DNA of 48,629 bases from Nitrosospira multiformis (GTDB taxonomy: Bacteria > Pseudomonadota > Gammaproteobacteria > Burkholderiales > Nitrosomonadaceae): the NCBI GenBank assembly GCA_017306155.1, contig JAFKJB010000022.1, positions 1-48,629 on the forward strand, given 5' to 3'. Position 1 is the stretch's first letter, and each line of letters begins with the position of its first letter. Below the pieces are notes generated by a model. The model ran no database searches, was not told the origin of the DNA, and worked only from the letters and a program-made list of their open reading frames with translations. The position numbers and the translations under genes were made by a program. This document shows, piece after piece, positions 8,101 to 15,156 of the stretch.

Positions 8101-10511
8101 AATGGACCCTGCGTCAGATCGAAGGGAGCGGAAATGATCTGGTCGGCCTCCTCTTTCGCACGCGCTTCACGCTCCGATGGGGGGCCGCTATTCAGGTCGA
8201 TATGCGAAATATCCACCCTCGACGCCGGCTTCAGTACCTGCTCGGCGGAACCCTCCCCTCCCGGTCGGAAAACGGTGCGCAAGGATTCATGCCGTGCGAC
8301 CAGCCCATCAAGGATGGTCTGCAGCGCTTGCGCGTCCAGGGAACCCGACAGTCGCAGCGCCTGCTTGATATGATACGCGGTAGACGTCCGGTCCATTTGC
8401 CACAGAAACCAGAGACGTTGCTGGCCAAACGAAAGCGGCACCGGTGCGTTGATTCTGGCCGGCGTGGGGAACAGGCTAATGCTCGCAGTACGCCTGGGAG
8501 CACCGGCAGATAGAATGCGCCTGATTTCCTCCGCACACGCGTTCATTTTGGGATGCTCGAACAGGCTGCGGAGCGTGAAATCGATCTGCCAATGCTCAGC
8601 AATACGCGCCACAGCCTGAACTGCGGAGAGTGAATTTCCGCCGCTGGCAAAAAAATGCTCCTCGCGCCCCACCCCACGGCGATTCAGCACGGTTTCCCAG
8701 ATACCCGCGAGCGAAATTTCGACGTCATCCGTCAACGTGGCTGCAGACGTAGACGCAGGCCGACTGCCACCCAGCACGAAATTGCCAAACTCATAGATGG
8801 CATACGCATCGAGTGTGCGCTCGCGCCAGCCCTGCCGGCAGGCGGCGCGCTGCAATTTTCCGCTGGAAGTCTTTGGCAAGCCTCCCGGATTCAGTAATAC
8901 CGCTACCGAGAGCGGCTCATGACAGCTTCCGCTCACGGCCTCGCTCAATACCTGCACCAGGGTTTCGACAGCGATAAGCTTCTGCATGCCGCGAGATATT
9001 TCCACGGCCATCCCGATTCCTTCCCCGTTTTCGGTTTCTACGGAGAACGCGGCCACTCTTCCCTTCCGTGCCGCCTCGACCTCGTCTTCGACCATCTGCT
9101 CGAGGTCCTGCGGGTAGACGTTCTGCCCCCTTATGATGATGAGATCCTTATGGCGGCCAGCGATGTAAATTTGCCCGCCGTAAAAGAATCCCAGATCGCC
9201 CGTGCGCAACCAGCGTTCGCCCTCATGAGTAACGAAAGTGTCTGCCGTTTCCCTGGCGCGCCGCCAGTAACCATGGGTCAAGCTTGCCCCGGCTATCCAG
9301 ATCTCACCCACGTGACCGTCCGGCAACGCGGCGAATGTTTCGGCATTGGTGATCCTGACAGTGTGACCTGGTACGGCAGCGCCGCAGGCGACCAGCCAGA
9401 TGCCTTCCTCCGCCACCTCGGCGCGGCCTTGTGCCAGCGTCTCAGTCGAGAAGCAACGCGCCTCTACCCCGTCTCCGGACGTGCCACCGGTCATCATCAG
9501 TGTTGCTTCCGCCAGTCCATAACAGGGATAAATGGTCCCAGTGGAGAATCCGACGGGCGCGAAGCGCTTCATGAACGCGCTCATTGCGCTGTAACGTACG
9601 GGTTCCGCTCCGCAAAAAGCGACGCGCCACGTCGATAAGTCCAGTCCTTGCAATTGCGCATCCCTCACACGCTCCACACACAGTTGAAAAGCGAAGTTTG
9701 GCGCGCCGCTGATCGTCGCCCGGTGGCGCGAGACGGTCTCAAGCCAGCGTACCGGTCGCTCGATAAAAAACTTGGGTGTCATCAGGACGCCGGGGATGCC
9801 GCGATGGATCGGCTGCAGCAAGCCGGCAATCAGGCCCAGGTCGTGGTAAAGAGGCAACCAACTGACGAATACGTCGCCTTCGCTGATGGACAAGCTCTGC
9901 TCGTAAGCCTGTGCATGCGCCATCAGGTTTCCATGGCTCACCATGACTCCCTTGGGCGTGGAGGTAGACCCGGAGGTATATTGCAAAAACGCGATATCTC
10001 CCTCTTCGGGAAAATATTCGCGCCATGCGGAGGCGTTATCGCGTTTCACCGTATCCACAGTCAGCACGGTCGCATAAGAAAACTGCTCCACTGAGGCACG
10101 GGCAATCAATGGCAAGATTTCGCTCGTGGTCAATATGCAGCGGGCCTCAGCATCGGCTGCAATGGCAAGCAGGCGCGCGAGGTGCCGTTCGCGCACCATC
10201 TCCGGCGGAAAAACGGGCACGGCGATAAGGCCTGCGTAAAGACAGGCGAAGAAGCCGATTACGTAATGCTCATCATTTTCCATGAGCAGCAGGGCGCGCT
10301 CGCCTGCCGAAAAGCGATCCTGCAAAATGGCCGCGAGTGCGCGGACATGCTGATCCAATGTAGCGTAGTCGAACGCTTTTTCCACGATTCCCTCGCTTTC
10401 CTGGTGCACTGCTGTCAAGGCGAGGTTTGTGGGACGTGCCGACGCGAGACTACGAAGATGCGTAACCAGGTTTTGCGGATAAATGCGGTGAGAACTTGAC
10501 CTTGGCGTCAT
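5103..10511 (-). CDS. Lipopeptide-initiating synthetase: fatty acyl-AMP ligase-ACP-C-A-PCP
   Basis: This 1802-residue protein starts a lipopeptide. Residues about 10-580 are a fatty acyl-AMP ligase (YTSGSTSTPKG near 178, GAPNFAFQLC near 270, CYGLAEATLM near 330). An acyl carrier protein follows with Ser627 (GGNSL). Then comes a condensation domain with intact HHIISDG at 824-830, an adenylation domain (YTSGSTGRPKG near 1327, NAYGPTE near 1465, YRTGD near 1559) and a peptidyl carrier with Ser1727 (GGHSL). Specificity-pocket residues read off by motif alignment to GrsA are D-A-E-H-I-G-A-I-T; I do not recognise this code with certainty. The chosen ATG at 10511 has GAAAGG six bases upstream; the longer frame from 10583 opens with TTG and adds 24 residues lacking homology. 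A His/Ala-rich 12-base repeat lies between the C and A domains. The stop overlaps the PKS start. Confidence 0.96.
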   Translation of the reverse strand: MTPRSSSHRIYPQNLVTHLRSLASARPTNLALTAVHQESEGIVEKAFDYATLDQHVRALAAILQDRFSAGERALLLMENDEHYVIGFFACLYAGLIAVPVFPPEMVRERHLARLLAIAADAEARCILTTSEILPLIARASVEQFSYATVLTVDTVKRDNASAWREYFPEEGDIAFLQYTSGSTSTPKGVMVSHGNLMAHAQAYEQSLSISEGDVFVSWLPLYHDLGLIAGLLQPIHRGIPGVLMTPKFFIERPVRWLETVSRHRATISGAPNFAFQLCVERVRDAQLQGLDLSTWRVAFCGAEPVRYSAMSAFMKRFAPVGFSTGTIYPCYGLAEATLMMTGGTSGDGVEARCFSTETLAQGRAEVAEEGIWLVACGAAVPGHTVRITNAETFAALPDGHVGEIWIAGASLTHGYWRRARETADTFVTHEGERWLRTGDLGFFYGGQIYIAGRHKDLIIIRGQNVYPQDLEQMVEDEVEAARKGRVAAFSVETENGEGIGMAVEISRGMQKLIAVETLVQVLSEAVSGSCHEPLSVAVLLNPGGLPKTSSGKLQRAACRQGWRERTLDAYAIYEFGNFVLGGSRPASTSAATLTDDVEISLAGIWETVLNRRGVGREEHFFASGGNSLSAVQAVARIAEHWQIDFTLRSLFEHPKMNACAEEIRRILSAGAPRRTASISLFPTPARINAPVPLSFGQQRLWFLWQMDRTSTAYHIKQALRLSGSLDAQALQTILDGLVARHESLRTVFRPGGEGSAEQVLKPASRVDISHIDLNSGPPSEREARAKEEADQIISAPFDLTQGPLLRVVLIRLAQDEHILVIAMHHIISDGASAQVLLDEFAVGYLAHAQGQLPQFDPLPIRYADYAEWQRSWLEAGEKDRQLAYWRDYLGTDHPVLELPADHPRPPVANYQAARHSFDLPPDVLGSLRSLVQRPDSHSATLFMALMAGFQALLYRYTGQKDIRIGVPVANRNRVETRDLVGFFVNTQVLRAKIEGRMTLSALLAQVREAAIDAQAHQDLPFEQLVEALQPERSLSRTPLFQVTLNHLVSDRRKFDRIKGLKIVDYPLGEQAAQFELTVETIESPDGSVHASFIYASELFDTRTIERLARHYVTLLRAMAGQPETLIGDVPLLSESDMAQLGAWGAWGTNAVGRGSGSGMFHQSAHPVAHEAAHQAVHEAVHRRIERRAEERPNVCALVFNDTEITYQELNRRSNRLAHHLITLGVKADVRVGITVERSIEMIVGLLGILKAGGAYVPLDPDYPRERLSYLVEDSGIRLLLTQSHIRNRIPDPEKLSVLELDGSGMNGTAETNPEIALHPDNLAYVIYTSGSTGRPKGVGVSHGPLAMHLAAIREIYGVRPGDRELMFFSMNFDAAAEQWITPLCEGATLVLSSTRDLAGDGFVDRIGKHNITTLHLPPAYLRMLLPLMQGSATSVHTCIAGGEAWFAADLAATQAAFPHARLVNAYGPTETVITPAAWVAHASEAAEAGFIGEFAPIGRAVGDRRLYVLDEDLNVVPPGCAGELYIGGTGLARGYLDRPGLTADRFIADPFVPDGSRLYRTGDRVRWRNEGNGGQLEYLGRLDHQVKLRGFRVELGEIEGQLLAQPGVREAAVVAQEGPNGTRLIACVASRQGVTLNASMLKAALAGVLPDYMLPGSFVLLDRLPLNPNGKVDRQALPLPLPEQIDEAAYQAPVNAVETMISEIWAEVLELPRVGLHNNFFDLGGHSLLLIKVQCKLEERLKTRIAIIDLFRYTTVASLARFLGQEDRQADKERLPLPRHQERAQRQRATFIQRKLRAGRTH
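6965..7036 (-). repeat. Degenerate 12-base tandem repeat inside the synthetase gene
   Basis: Five to six imperfect 12-base units (for example cttcatgaacgg, cttgatgggcag, cttcatgcgcga, ctggatgagcgg) encode a four-residue protein period such as AHEA, AHQA, VHEA. The repeat lies in the linker between condensation and adenylation domains, where length changes are normally tolerated. Confidence 0.75.
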
Positions 10512-10687
10512 AGTGAACCTTTCAATGGACTGACTTTGAAACCTTTTCAGGCGTGATCTATCTGGCGAACGAACTGATCGCAAACCCGCGGATATGCAGC
10601 CCGACCTGGCAGCGACCCGATCCTGACAGAGGAAGTCGGAATGTCAGTTGCCACACCTTGCGGCTTTTCCCTTGAGCTGAAGGCCAG

Positions 10688-11473
10688 TCATGGGTTTGGA
10701 ATGCCAGGGCCGCTGCATAGCCAGCGGGTACTAGGAGGCGCCAAGCCTGTATTCCCTTGGTATGCGTCCGGATCGTGCAGCGCCATCCGCTGCGCGAGCA
10801 CGTGGAGAAAAGCCTCTTCGTGCTGCCGGAGAAAGAAATGCCCTCCTTCAAACAGGTCCAGCGAGAAATCTTCTGTAGTTTCGGATCGCCACGCTTCCAG
10901 CTTCGACTCATGAATTTCGTCGTCACGGCCCCCGAAAACATGAATTGGCAGCGGCAAGGGCAGGGATTGTATATGGCGGAAACTTGCGCAGACGCGGTAG
11001 TCGGCGCGCAGCAGGCTGAGCGTCATGGACAACAATTCGGGGCTCTCGAACACTTCTTCCGGCGTCCCCTTCTGCTTGCGCAGATCGGTGATGAGCGACG
11101 CGTCGGTATTCTTGTCCGCATAGCGCCGCCAGTCCTGCCGGGAGGGTGCGGCACAGGCCGACATGAACAGGGCAAGAGGCAAGGCTTTTTCTCTCTTGCG
11201 CAGGGAATGGGTAATTCCAAAAGCGAGCAGCGCCCCCATGCTGTGTCCGAAGAATGCGTATCGCCGGGGCGGATACGCCTCGAGCTCATCCGCAAGGCGC
11301 TCGACCAGTAAAGGGAAGCTTCTCTCGAATGTTTCATCCAGGCGGCCTCCACGACCGGGCAACTCGACTGGCTCCACGTGCACCCAGGAAGGCAGCCTGC
11401 ACCGCCAGCGCAAATACATGACCGAGCTCGCGCCCGCGCAAGGCAGTGTGAAAAGCGTCAAAGGTGCAGGCAT
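10688..11473 (-). CDS. Type II thioesterase of the NRPS/PKS operon
   Basis: A 261-residue alpha/beta hydrolase of the GrsT/external thioesterase family, which clears misprimed or stalled acyl groups from carrier proteins. The nucleophile is Ser78 in GHSMG, the acid is Asp184 or Asp185 in GGRDDE, and the catalytic histidine is His212 in EGGHFFL. The amino end FTLPCAGASS matches the usual strand and oxyanion region of the family. Its ATG overlaps the stop of the MbtH-like gene (TAATG). It is followed after 176 bases by the FAAL-NRPS gene. A C-terminal tail of about 25 residues beyond the usual fold is present. As a stand-alone protein it is more likely to edit than to release the final product; a release domain is probably on the synthetase beyond the left edge. 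Confidence 0.93.
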   Translation of the reverse strand: MPAPLTLFTLPCAGASSVMYLRWRCRLPSWVHVEPVELPGRGGRLDETFERSFPLLVERLADELEAYPPRRYAFFGHSMGALLAFGITHSLRKREKALPLALFMSACAAPSRQDWRRYADKNTDASLITDLRKQKGTPEEVFESPELLSMTLSLLRADYRVCASFRHIQSLPLPLPIHVFGGRDDEIHESKLEAWRSETTEDFSLDLFEGGHFFLRQHEEAFLHVLAQRMALHDPDAYQGNTGLAPPSTRWLCSGPGIPNP

Positions 11474-11703
11474 TACCTGGCTTCAACTGAACATTGTTCA
11501 TCCATGAAGCGCCTCAGGCTGAGGGGACGCATATCCGTCCAGACTTCCTCTACATGTTCGAGGCAGGTTTTCTTGTCTCCCTGCACGCCGGTGTCACGCC
11601 ATCCTCCCGGAATGGCCTTCCACTCCGGCCAGATGGAGTATTGCTCTTCATGATTGACCAGCACGCGAAACGTCCCGTCTTCGCGGTCGAAACAACTTGT
11701 CAT
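11473..11703 (-). CDS. MbtH-like protein, adenylation-domain chaperone
   Basis: This 76-residue protein carries the family signature: [12 protein letters not shown] near the start, PGGW in the middle and [10 protein letters not shown] near the end. MbtH-like proteins bind adenylation domains and are often needed for their solubility or activity, so the partner is probably the A domain of the synthetase downstream. The ATG at 11703 has AAGGGG about eight bases upstream. It is the first gene of the operon, and its stop overlaps the thioesterase start. The promoter candidate lies about 108 bases upstream. Confidence 0.96.
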   Translation of the reverse strand: MTSCFDREDGTFRVLVNHEEQYSIWPEWKAIPGGWRDTGVQGDKKTCLEHVEEVWTDMRPLSLRRFMDEQCSVEAR

Positions 11704-11810
11704 GCTTGTTCCCCTTATGTCTGCAAATAATAGATGGCGCTCCAGATTCCCTGGACGAATTCCAAGGAATGGAAATGCGTCTTAATCTTATTTGGAATCT
11801 TGTTAGCTAG

Positions 11811-11834
11811 ACGAATAAGGATTCGAAGAATTTA
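11811..11834 (-). promoter_or_regulatory. Iron-starvation sigma promoter candidate (PvdS/OrbS-type box) for the NRPS/PKS operon
   Basis: On the minus strand the sequence is TAAAT, 16 bases, then CGTC. This is the spacing and both elements of the PvdS iron-starvation box (TAAAT-N16-CGT), and is close to the related OrbS promoter. It points toward the MbtH-like gene, whose ATG is about 108 bases downstream. The matching type of sigma factor is encoded at 13111-13620. No convincing sigma-70 promoter was found here on this strand. That it is used is an inference. Confidence 0.6.
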
Positions 11835-11992
11835 GGAAAATGACTGATAGCCTGGAGGGATTTTTGATCAAAGCCAGCTATAATCCAACAGGACGAAATT
11901 TTTTCGCAGCCTGTTCATCGCAAAGATGCTGCGATAAAACCCCTTCCGCCAGCCGGCAGTAGTAATATGAGTAGTGCATCCAGGTACGAGCA

Positions 11993-12571
11993 ATGGCATT
12001 GAATGAACTGAAATCTGATACCCATCGGCAGTACGGACAATTCAGCTGGAGCCACCTAGTCAAGGGGGCGATCACCAGCAGAACGTTTCGGGTGGTCGTA
12101 ACGATGAGGCTGTGCCAGGCGGCGGCGGCGGAGCCAGGCCTCCTGCGCCTTACGCTCTTCCCTTTGAAAATTATGCATCGTTTGTCGACGCACCTGGCAG
12201 CTGTGGACTTTTCCTGGCGGACCAGGGTTGGTGCCGGCATAGCCATAACGCATGGCTGGGGCCTGGTTGTGAATGCAGGCGCAAGGATTGGTAATAACGT
12301 AACCCTTTTTCATGGGGTTACCCTTGGGCGTCGTGATCGCATTTCCTCTGACGGAAATCGTCAAACTGAATACCCCGTCATTGAGGACGAAGTCTGGATC
12401 GGACCCCACGCCATCATCGTCGGAGGAATAACCGTAGGTCGCGGAAGCAGAATCGCAGGAGGCGCATTTGTTACAGAGAGCGTTCCTCCTTATTCAATTG
12501 TATCGGGAAATCCCTCTGCGATTGTTAAAGCGAATTGTACGCCGGATGTAATGAATCCCGCTCCCCTGTGA
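11993..12571 (+). CDS. Left-handed beta-helix acyltransferase, serine O-acetyltransferase-like
   Basis: A 192-residue protein whose second half (about 78-175) is built of hexapeptide repeats and contains HGWGLVVNAG followed by NVTLFHGVTLG, the histidine-bearing active-site segment of the CysE/serine acetyltransferase family. The final hexapeptide coils end with GNPSAIVK, as in many sugar and serine O-acetyltransferases. The amino part is shorter than that of true CysE (about 270 residues) and resembles the short SAT-like proteins found in polysaccharide and secondary-metabolite clusters. It points the opposite way from the synthetase operon, 290 bases from the MbtH-like gene. It may acylate a building block or the finished product, or serve cysteine synthesis. 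The start is an ATG with only a weak AGGT upstream. Confidence 0.8.
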   Translation: MALNELKSDTHRQYGQFSWSHLVKGAITSRTFRVVVTMRLCQAAAAEPGLLRLTLFPLKIMHRLSTHLAAVDFSWRTRVGAGIAITHGWGLVVNAGARIGNNVTLFHGVTLGRRDRISSDGNRQTEYPVIEDEVWIGPHAIIVGGITVGRGSRIAGGAFVTESVPPYSIVSGNPSAIVKANCTPDVMNPAPL

Positions 12572-12746
12572 TGAAACGTGCAGGTCATTCAGAGATATCC
12601 AGTATGGGTGCCGTTTTGCTGACGCACGTCTGAAAACCATTCTGTGCTGTAAGCACGGATAAACCAACTCGACCGCGAACAACTCGATGTGATGTAGCAG
12701 AGAGAACATTACGCAATCTACCGACCACAGTATTATCTCTTCTTCA

Positions 12747-12962
12747 TCAATCCTCGGCAGGCGGTTCAAGGGGCGGAACAAGGCCGGTGAGGAGCCAGAG
12801 ACGGGAAGCCTCGTCGTAAGCCTTTCTATGTGCAGGATTCATGTTCAGCCAATCTATCAGTTCTTCCCGTTCAGCGGGGCTGAATGACTCATGCTCACGT
12901 ATCACCCACTCGACTGCCGTATGCCACACCTGATCCGAATCCTGGTCCTCTGAATTCGCCAC
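12747..12962 (-). CDS. Short FecR-type anti-sigma protein (DUF4880 domain only)
   Basis: The protein is essentially one FecR N-terminal domain: AVEWVIREHESFSPAEREELIDWL followed by NPAHRKAYDEASRLW, the DUF4880 signature that binds ECF sigma factors in the cytoplasm. Full-length FecR/FpvR proteins are over 300 residues and add a membrane helix and periplasmic sensor; here the frame stops soon after the domain and no membrane segment is visible. I chose the GTG at 12962 (71 residues), which has AGGTGAG just upstream; the frame is open to a TTG at 13070 (107 residues). It lies directly downstream of the sigma gene on the same strand, so it is probably co-transcribed and acts as a soluble anti-sigma factor. 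How it would sense a signal is unclear. Confidence 0.8.
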   Translation of the reverse strand: MANSEDQDSDQVWHTAVEWVIREHESFSPAEREELIDWLNMNPAHRKAYDEASRLWLLTGLVPPLEPPAED

Positions 12963-13110
12963 GGTCTCACCTTGATGCTCCCCCGATGAATCTTCGAATT
13001 CATCAATTTTTCGCAGTTTTAAACTTACCCGAAACAAGTATAACGGATACCGCTGTACACGTGCTTCCAACGACAGGAGCGATCAAGCCGGGAGTGGTTA
13101 AGCGTGAAAA

Positions 13111-13620
13111 CTAGGGGGATTGGAGAGCGGCGCGGCAATGGTCTATTGCCTCGTGGATCAGGATATTCACCAGCGATGTCGAAATAGCCAGCTCGGCAGC
13201 AATTGCACGGTGCGTCTGCCCTTCCAGACGATGGAGTTCAAAAGCGCGCCTCGTCCGCTCCGGAAGCTCCGATATTGCTTTTGCAACCAGTTTCAGATGC
13301 TGGCGGCCGATGACCGTCGCTTCGGGCATTCCGATGGGGGATGGCACATGCAGCCCGTCGTCTTCTCCCTCGAAAAGATTCAATTCGAATGAAATGCGCC
13401 GGTGATGATCGATGGCAAGATTGCGAACTATCTGGAACAGGTATGCCACAGGCTGCTTGACATGGAATACTGCCGCTGCTTCCGATACTTTGAGATAGGC
13501 ATCCTGCACCACATCCTCCGCCCGCTCGGGATTACCGAGAATCTTGAGTGCCGCCCAGCGCAACTGGGATCGATGGGCCATGAAAACTTCGCTCAATTCA
13601 ACCTGCTCTTCCACAATCAT
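13111..13620 (-). CDS. ECF sigma-70 factor, iron-starvation (FecI/PvdS-like) type
   Basis: A 169-residue ECF sigma factor. Region 2 lies near residues 12-80 (QLRWAALKILGNPERAEDVVQDAYLKV, then PVAYLFQIVRNLAIDHHR), and region 4 near 115-165 (LPERTRRAFELHRLEGQTHRAIAAELAIS). No extra C-terminal domain is present. The ATG at 13620 has GGAG nine bases upstream; the open frame extends to a TTG at 13653 but this lies close to the mapped promoter. Its promoter overlaps a strong Fur-box match, a DUF4880 anti-sigma gene follows on the same strand, and a matching promoter box lies upstream of the NRPS/PKS operon. These place it as the likely activator of siderophore genes in low iron. Confidence 0.92.
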   Translation of the reverse strand: MIVEEQVELSEVFMAHRSQLRWAALKILGNPERAEDVVQDAYLKVSEAAAVFHVKQPVAYLFQIVRNLAIDHHRRISFELNLFEGEDDGLHVPSPIGMPEATVIGRQHLKLVAKAISELPERTRRAFELHRLEGQTHRAIAAELAISTSLVNILIHEAIDHCRAALQSP

Positions 13621-13657
13621 CACCGCATCTCCACAGAAAGCATATAATAACAATAAC

Positions 13658-13676
13658 GATAACTATTCTTATTATC
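13658..13676. promoter_or_regulatory. Fur box between the sigma-factor gene and the RND pump operon
   Basis: Read on the minus strand the site is GATAATAAGAATAGTTATC, which agrees with the 19-base consensus GATAATGATAATCATTATC at 15 positions (14 when read on the plus strand). Its outer arms GATAA/TTATC are perfectly symmetric. It covers the -10 element of the sigma-factor promoter and the -35 element of a divergent promoter, so iron-loaded Fur should block both. Confidence 0.75.
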
Positions 13677-13699
13677 ATATAGCGATTTCTATTTTACAA
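13671..13699 (-). promoter_or_regulatory. Sigma-70 promoter of the ECF sigma-factor gene
   Basis: TTGTAA, a 17-base spacer and GATAAT on the minus strand, about 50 bases upstream of the ATG at 13620. The -10 hexamer is part of the Fur box. Confidence 0.6.
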
Positions 13700-13700
13700 T
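13672..13700 (+). promoter_or_regulatory. Candidate divergent promoter of the RND pump operon
   Basis: TTATCA, a 17-base spacer and TACAAT on the plus strand, about 67 bases before the outer-membrane factor ATG. It overlaps the sigma-factor promoter almost base for base, and its -35 element lies in the Fur box. Each hexamer departs from consensus, so the call is tentative. Confidence 0.4.
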
Positions 13701-13767
13701 ATGGATCAACTTCCGGCCCCGAAGGATATTGCGAATATCCTCATTTTTGGGATTGGCTTGAACCTAA

Positions 13768-15156
13768 ATGTCCAGAATATTTGCGATAATAATTGTCTCG
13801 ATTTCCCTCGGCGGAATTGGCGGTTGCAAAACATCTCCACTGAGAAATCCTGGAGATGCGGGCGCAGCAGTCCCAGCCGGATGGACGGCGGATAAAGGGA
13901 CTCCACAACCGACTCCGGAAAACTGGATAGAAATTTTTGGCGACCCTAATCTGAGCGCCCTGGTTAACAGCGCCCTGGCGGATAATTATCAACTGAAGGC
14001 CTTGGCGGCGCGGGTAAAAGCGGCGGTGGCCCAGGCACGCATAGATGGTGCAGGCCGATGGCCGCAACTGCTCTTTGCCCCCGATTACCAATATACGCAA
14101 ATCCGCGAGGAGGGATTCGGTGCGGCCCGATTCAGTGTGTTTGAAGCATTGTTCAGCCTGAGCTGGGAGCTGGATGTGTGGGGACGGATAAGCGACTTCC
14201 AGCAGGCGGCAATAAGGGAGGCGGATGCAACCGCAGCCGATTTTCAGGGCGCGCGCTTGTCTCTGGCCGCAAGGGTGGCGCAGAGTTATTTTGAGCTTGC
14301 CGAAGCCAGGCTGCAAGCAGCAGTGGGGGAACGATCAGTAAAGGACCGAAGCATTATTGTCGACCTGGTGCGTGGACGCTTTGCCCGCGGCTTGACGAAA
14401 GCGCTCGACGTGCGCCTGGCTCTCACCGACCTTGCCAATGCGGAGGCTGAGCTTACCCAGGCGCGCAACCAGGTTCAGATCATTGCACGCCGGCTGCAAG
14501 TGCTGCTGGGGCGCTATCCGGAAGCCGTGCTGACGGCAACTGCGGAACTGCCCGAGCTTCCACCCGATATGCCAGCCGGGTTGCCCTCGGAATTGCTGGA
14601 AAGACGACCGGACCTCGTCGCTGCCTATGATCGTTTGCTGGCTGCCGACTCCCGTCTGCAAAGCACAAGAAAATTACTGCTGCCGCGTGTTGCCCTGACT
14701 GCCGCCGGAGGAACGCGCAGTCCAGCACTGACTGAATTGGTGGATCCCAGGGCACTCGCATGGAACGTGCTCATCGGGCTGGCGCAACCGATATTCACGG
14801 GAGGACGCATCCGGGGCGAGATCGAACTTGACAAGGCGCAGACCGAACAGGCCCTTAATCTGTACAAGGACACGGCACTCAATGCTTTCCGGGAAGTGGA
14901 GCAGACGCTGGCGGCCGACGAATGGCTACGGAAGGAAGAAAAAGCCTTGAGAAATGCGGTTGAGCAAACTGAAGCCAGCCGTAAACTGGCAGTCTATTCC
15001 TATCAGCATGGGTATATCGAAATTCTTACACTGCTGGATAGCTACCGCAGCACCCTCAATGCCCAGAGCGCCCATCTTTCTGTCAAGCGCCAGCTTCTGA
15101 GCAATCGAATCAATCTTTATCTGGCACTAGGAGGCAGCATTTGCGAGGCGTGCTGA
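13768..15156 (+). CDS. Outer membrane efflux lipoprotein, NodT/TolC family
   Basis: A 462-residue outer-membrane factor. It opens with a lipoprotein signal peptide ending in the lipobox GGIGGC (Cys20), so the mature protein should be lipid-anchored in the outer membrane, as in OprM/NodT proteins. Two repeats of the OEP domain follow: the first around PNLSALVNSALADNYQLKA and FSLSWELDVWGRI, the second around LLERRPDLVAAYDRLLAADS and GLAQPIFTGGRI. Both are standard marks of the NodT family trimeric channel. Its last 16 bases overlap the membrane fusion gene. It would provide the exit duct of the tripartite pump. The ATG has only a weak ribosome binding site. Confidence 0.95.
   Translation: MSRIFAIIIVSISLGGIGGCKTSPLRNPGDAGAAVPAGWTADKGTPQPTPENWIEIFGDPNLSALVNSALADNYQLKALAARVKAAVAQARIDGAGRWPQLLFAPDYQYTQIREEGFGAARFSVFEALFSLSWELDVWGRISDFQQAAIREADATAADFQGARLSLAARVAQSYFELAEARLQAAVGERSVKDRSIIVDLVRGRFARGLTKALDVRLALTDLANAEAELTQARNQVQIIARRLQVLLGRYPEAVLTATAELPELPPDMPAGLPSELLERRPDLVAAYDRLLAADSRLQSTRKLLLPRVALTAAGGTRSPALTELVDPRALAWNVLIGLAQPIFTGGRIRGEIELDKAQTEQALNLYKDTALNAFREVEQTLAADEWLRKEEKALRNAVEQTEASRKLAVYSYQHGYIEILTLLDSYRSTLNAQSAHLSVKRQLLSNRINLYLALGGSICEAC

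Noticed and set aside
10512-10583. N-terminal extension of the FAAL synthetase from a TTG
   Set aside because: The ATG at 10511 has a good ribosome binding site and begins the usual FAAL sequence; the extension has no homology.
11879-11884. TATAAT on the plus strand before the acyltransferase gene
   Set aside because: No acceptable -35 sequence at 16-18 bases; left out as a promoter.
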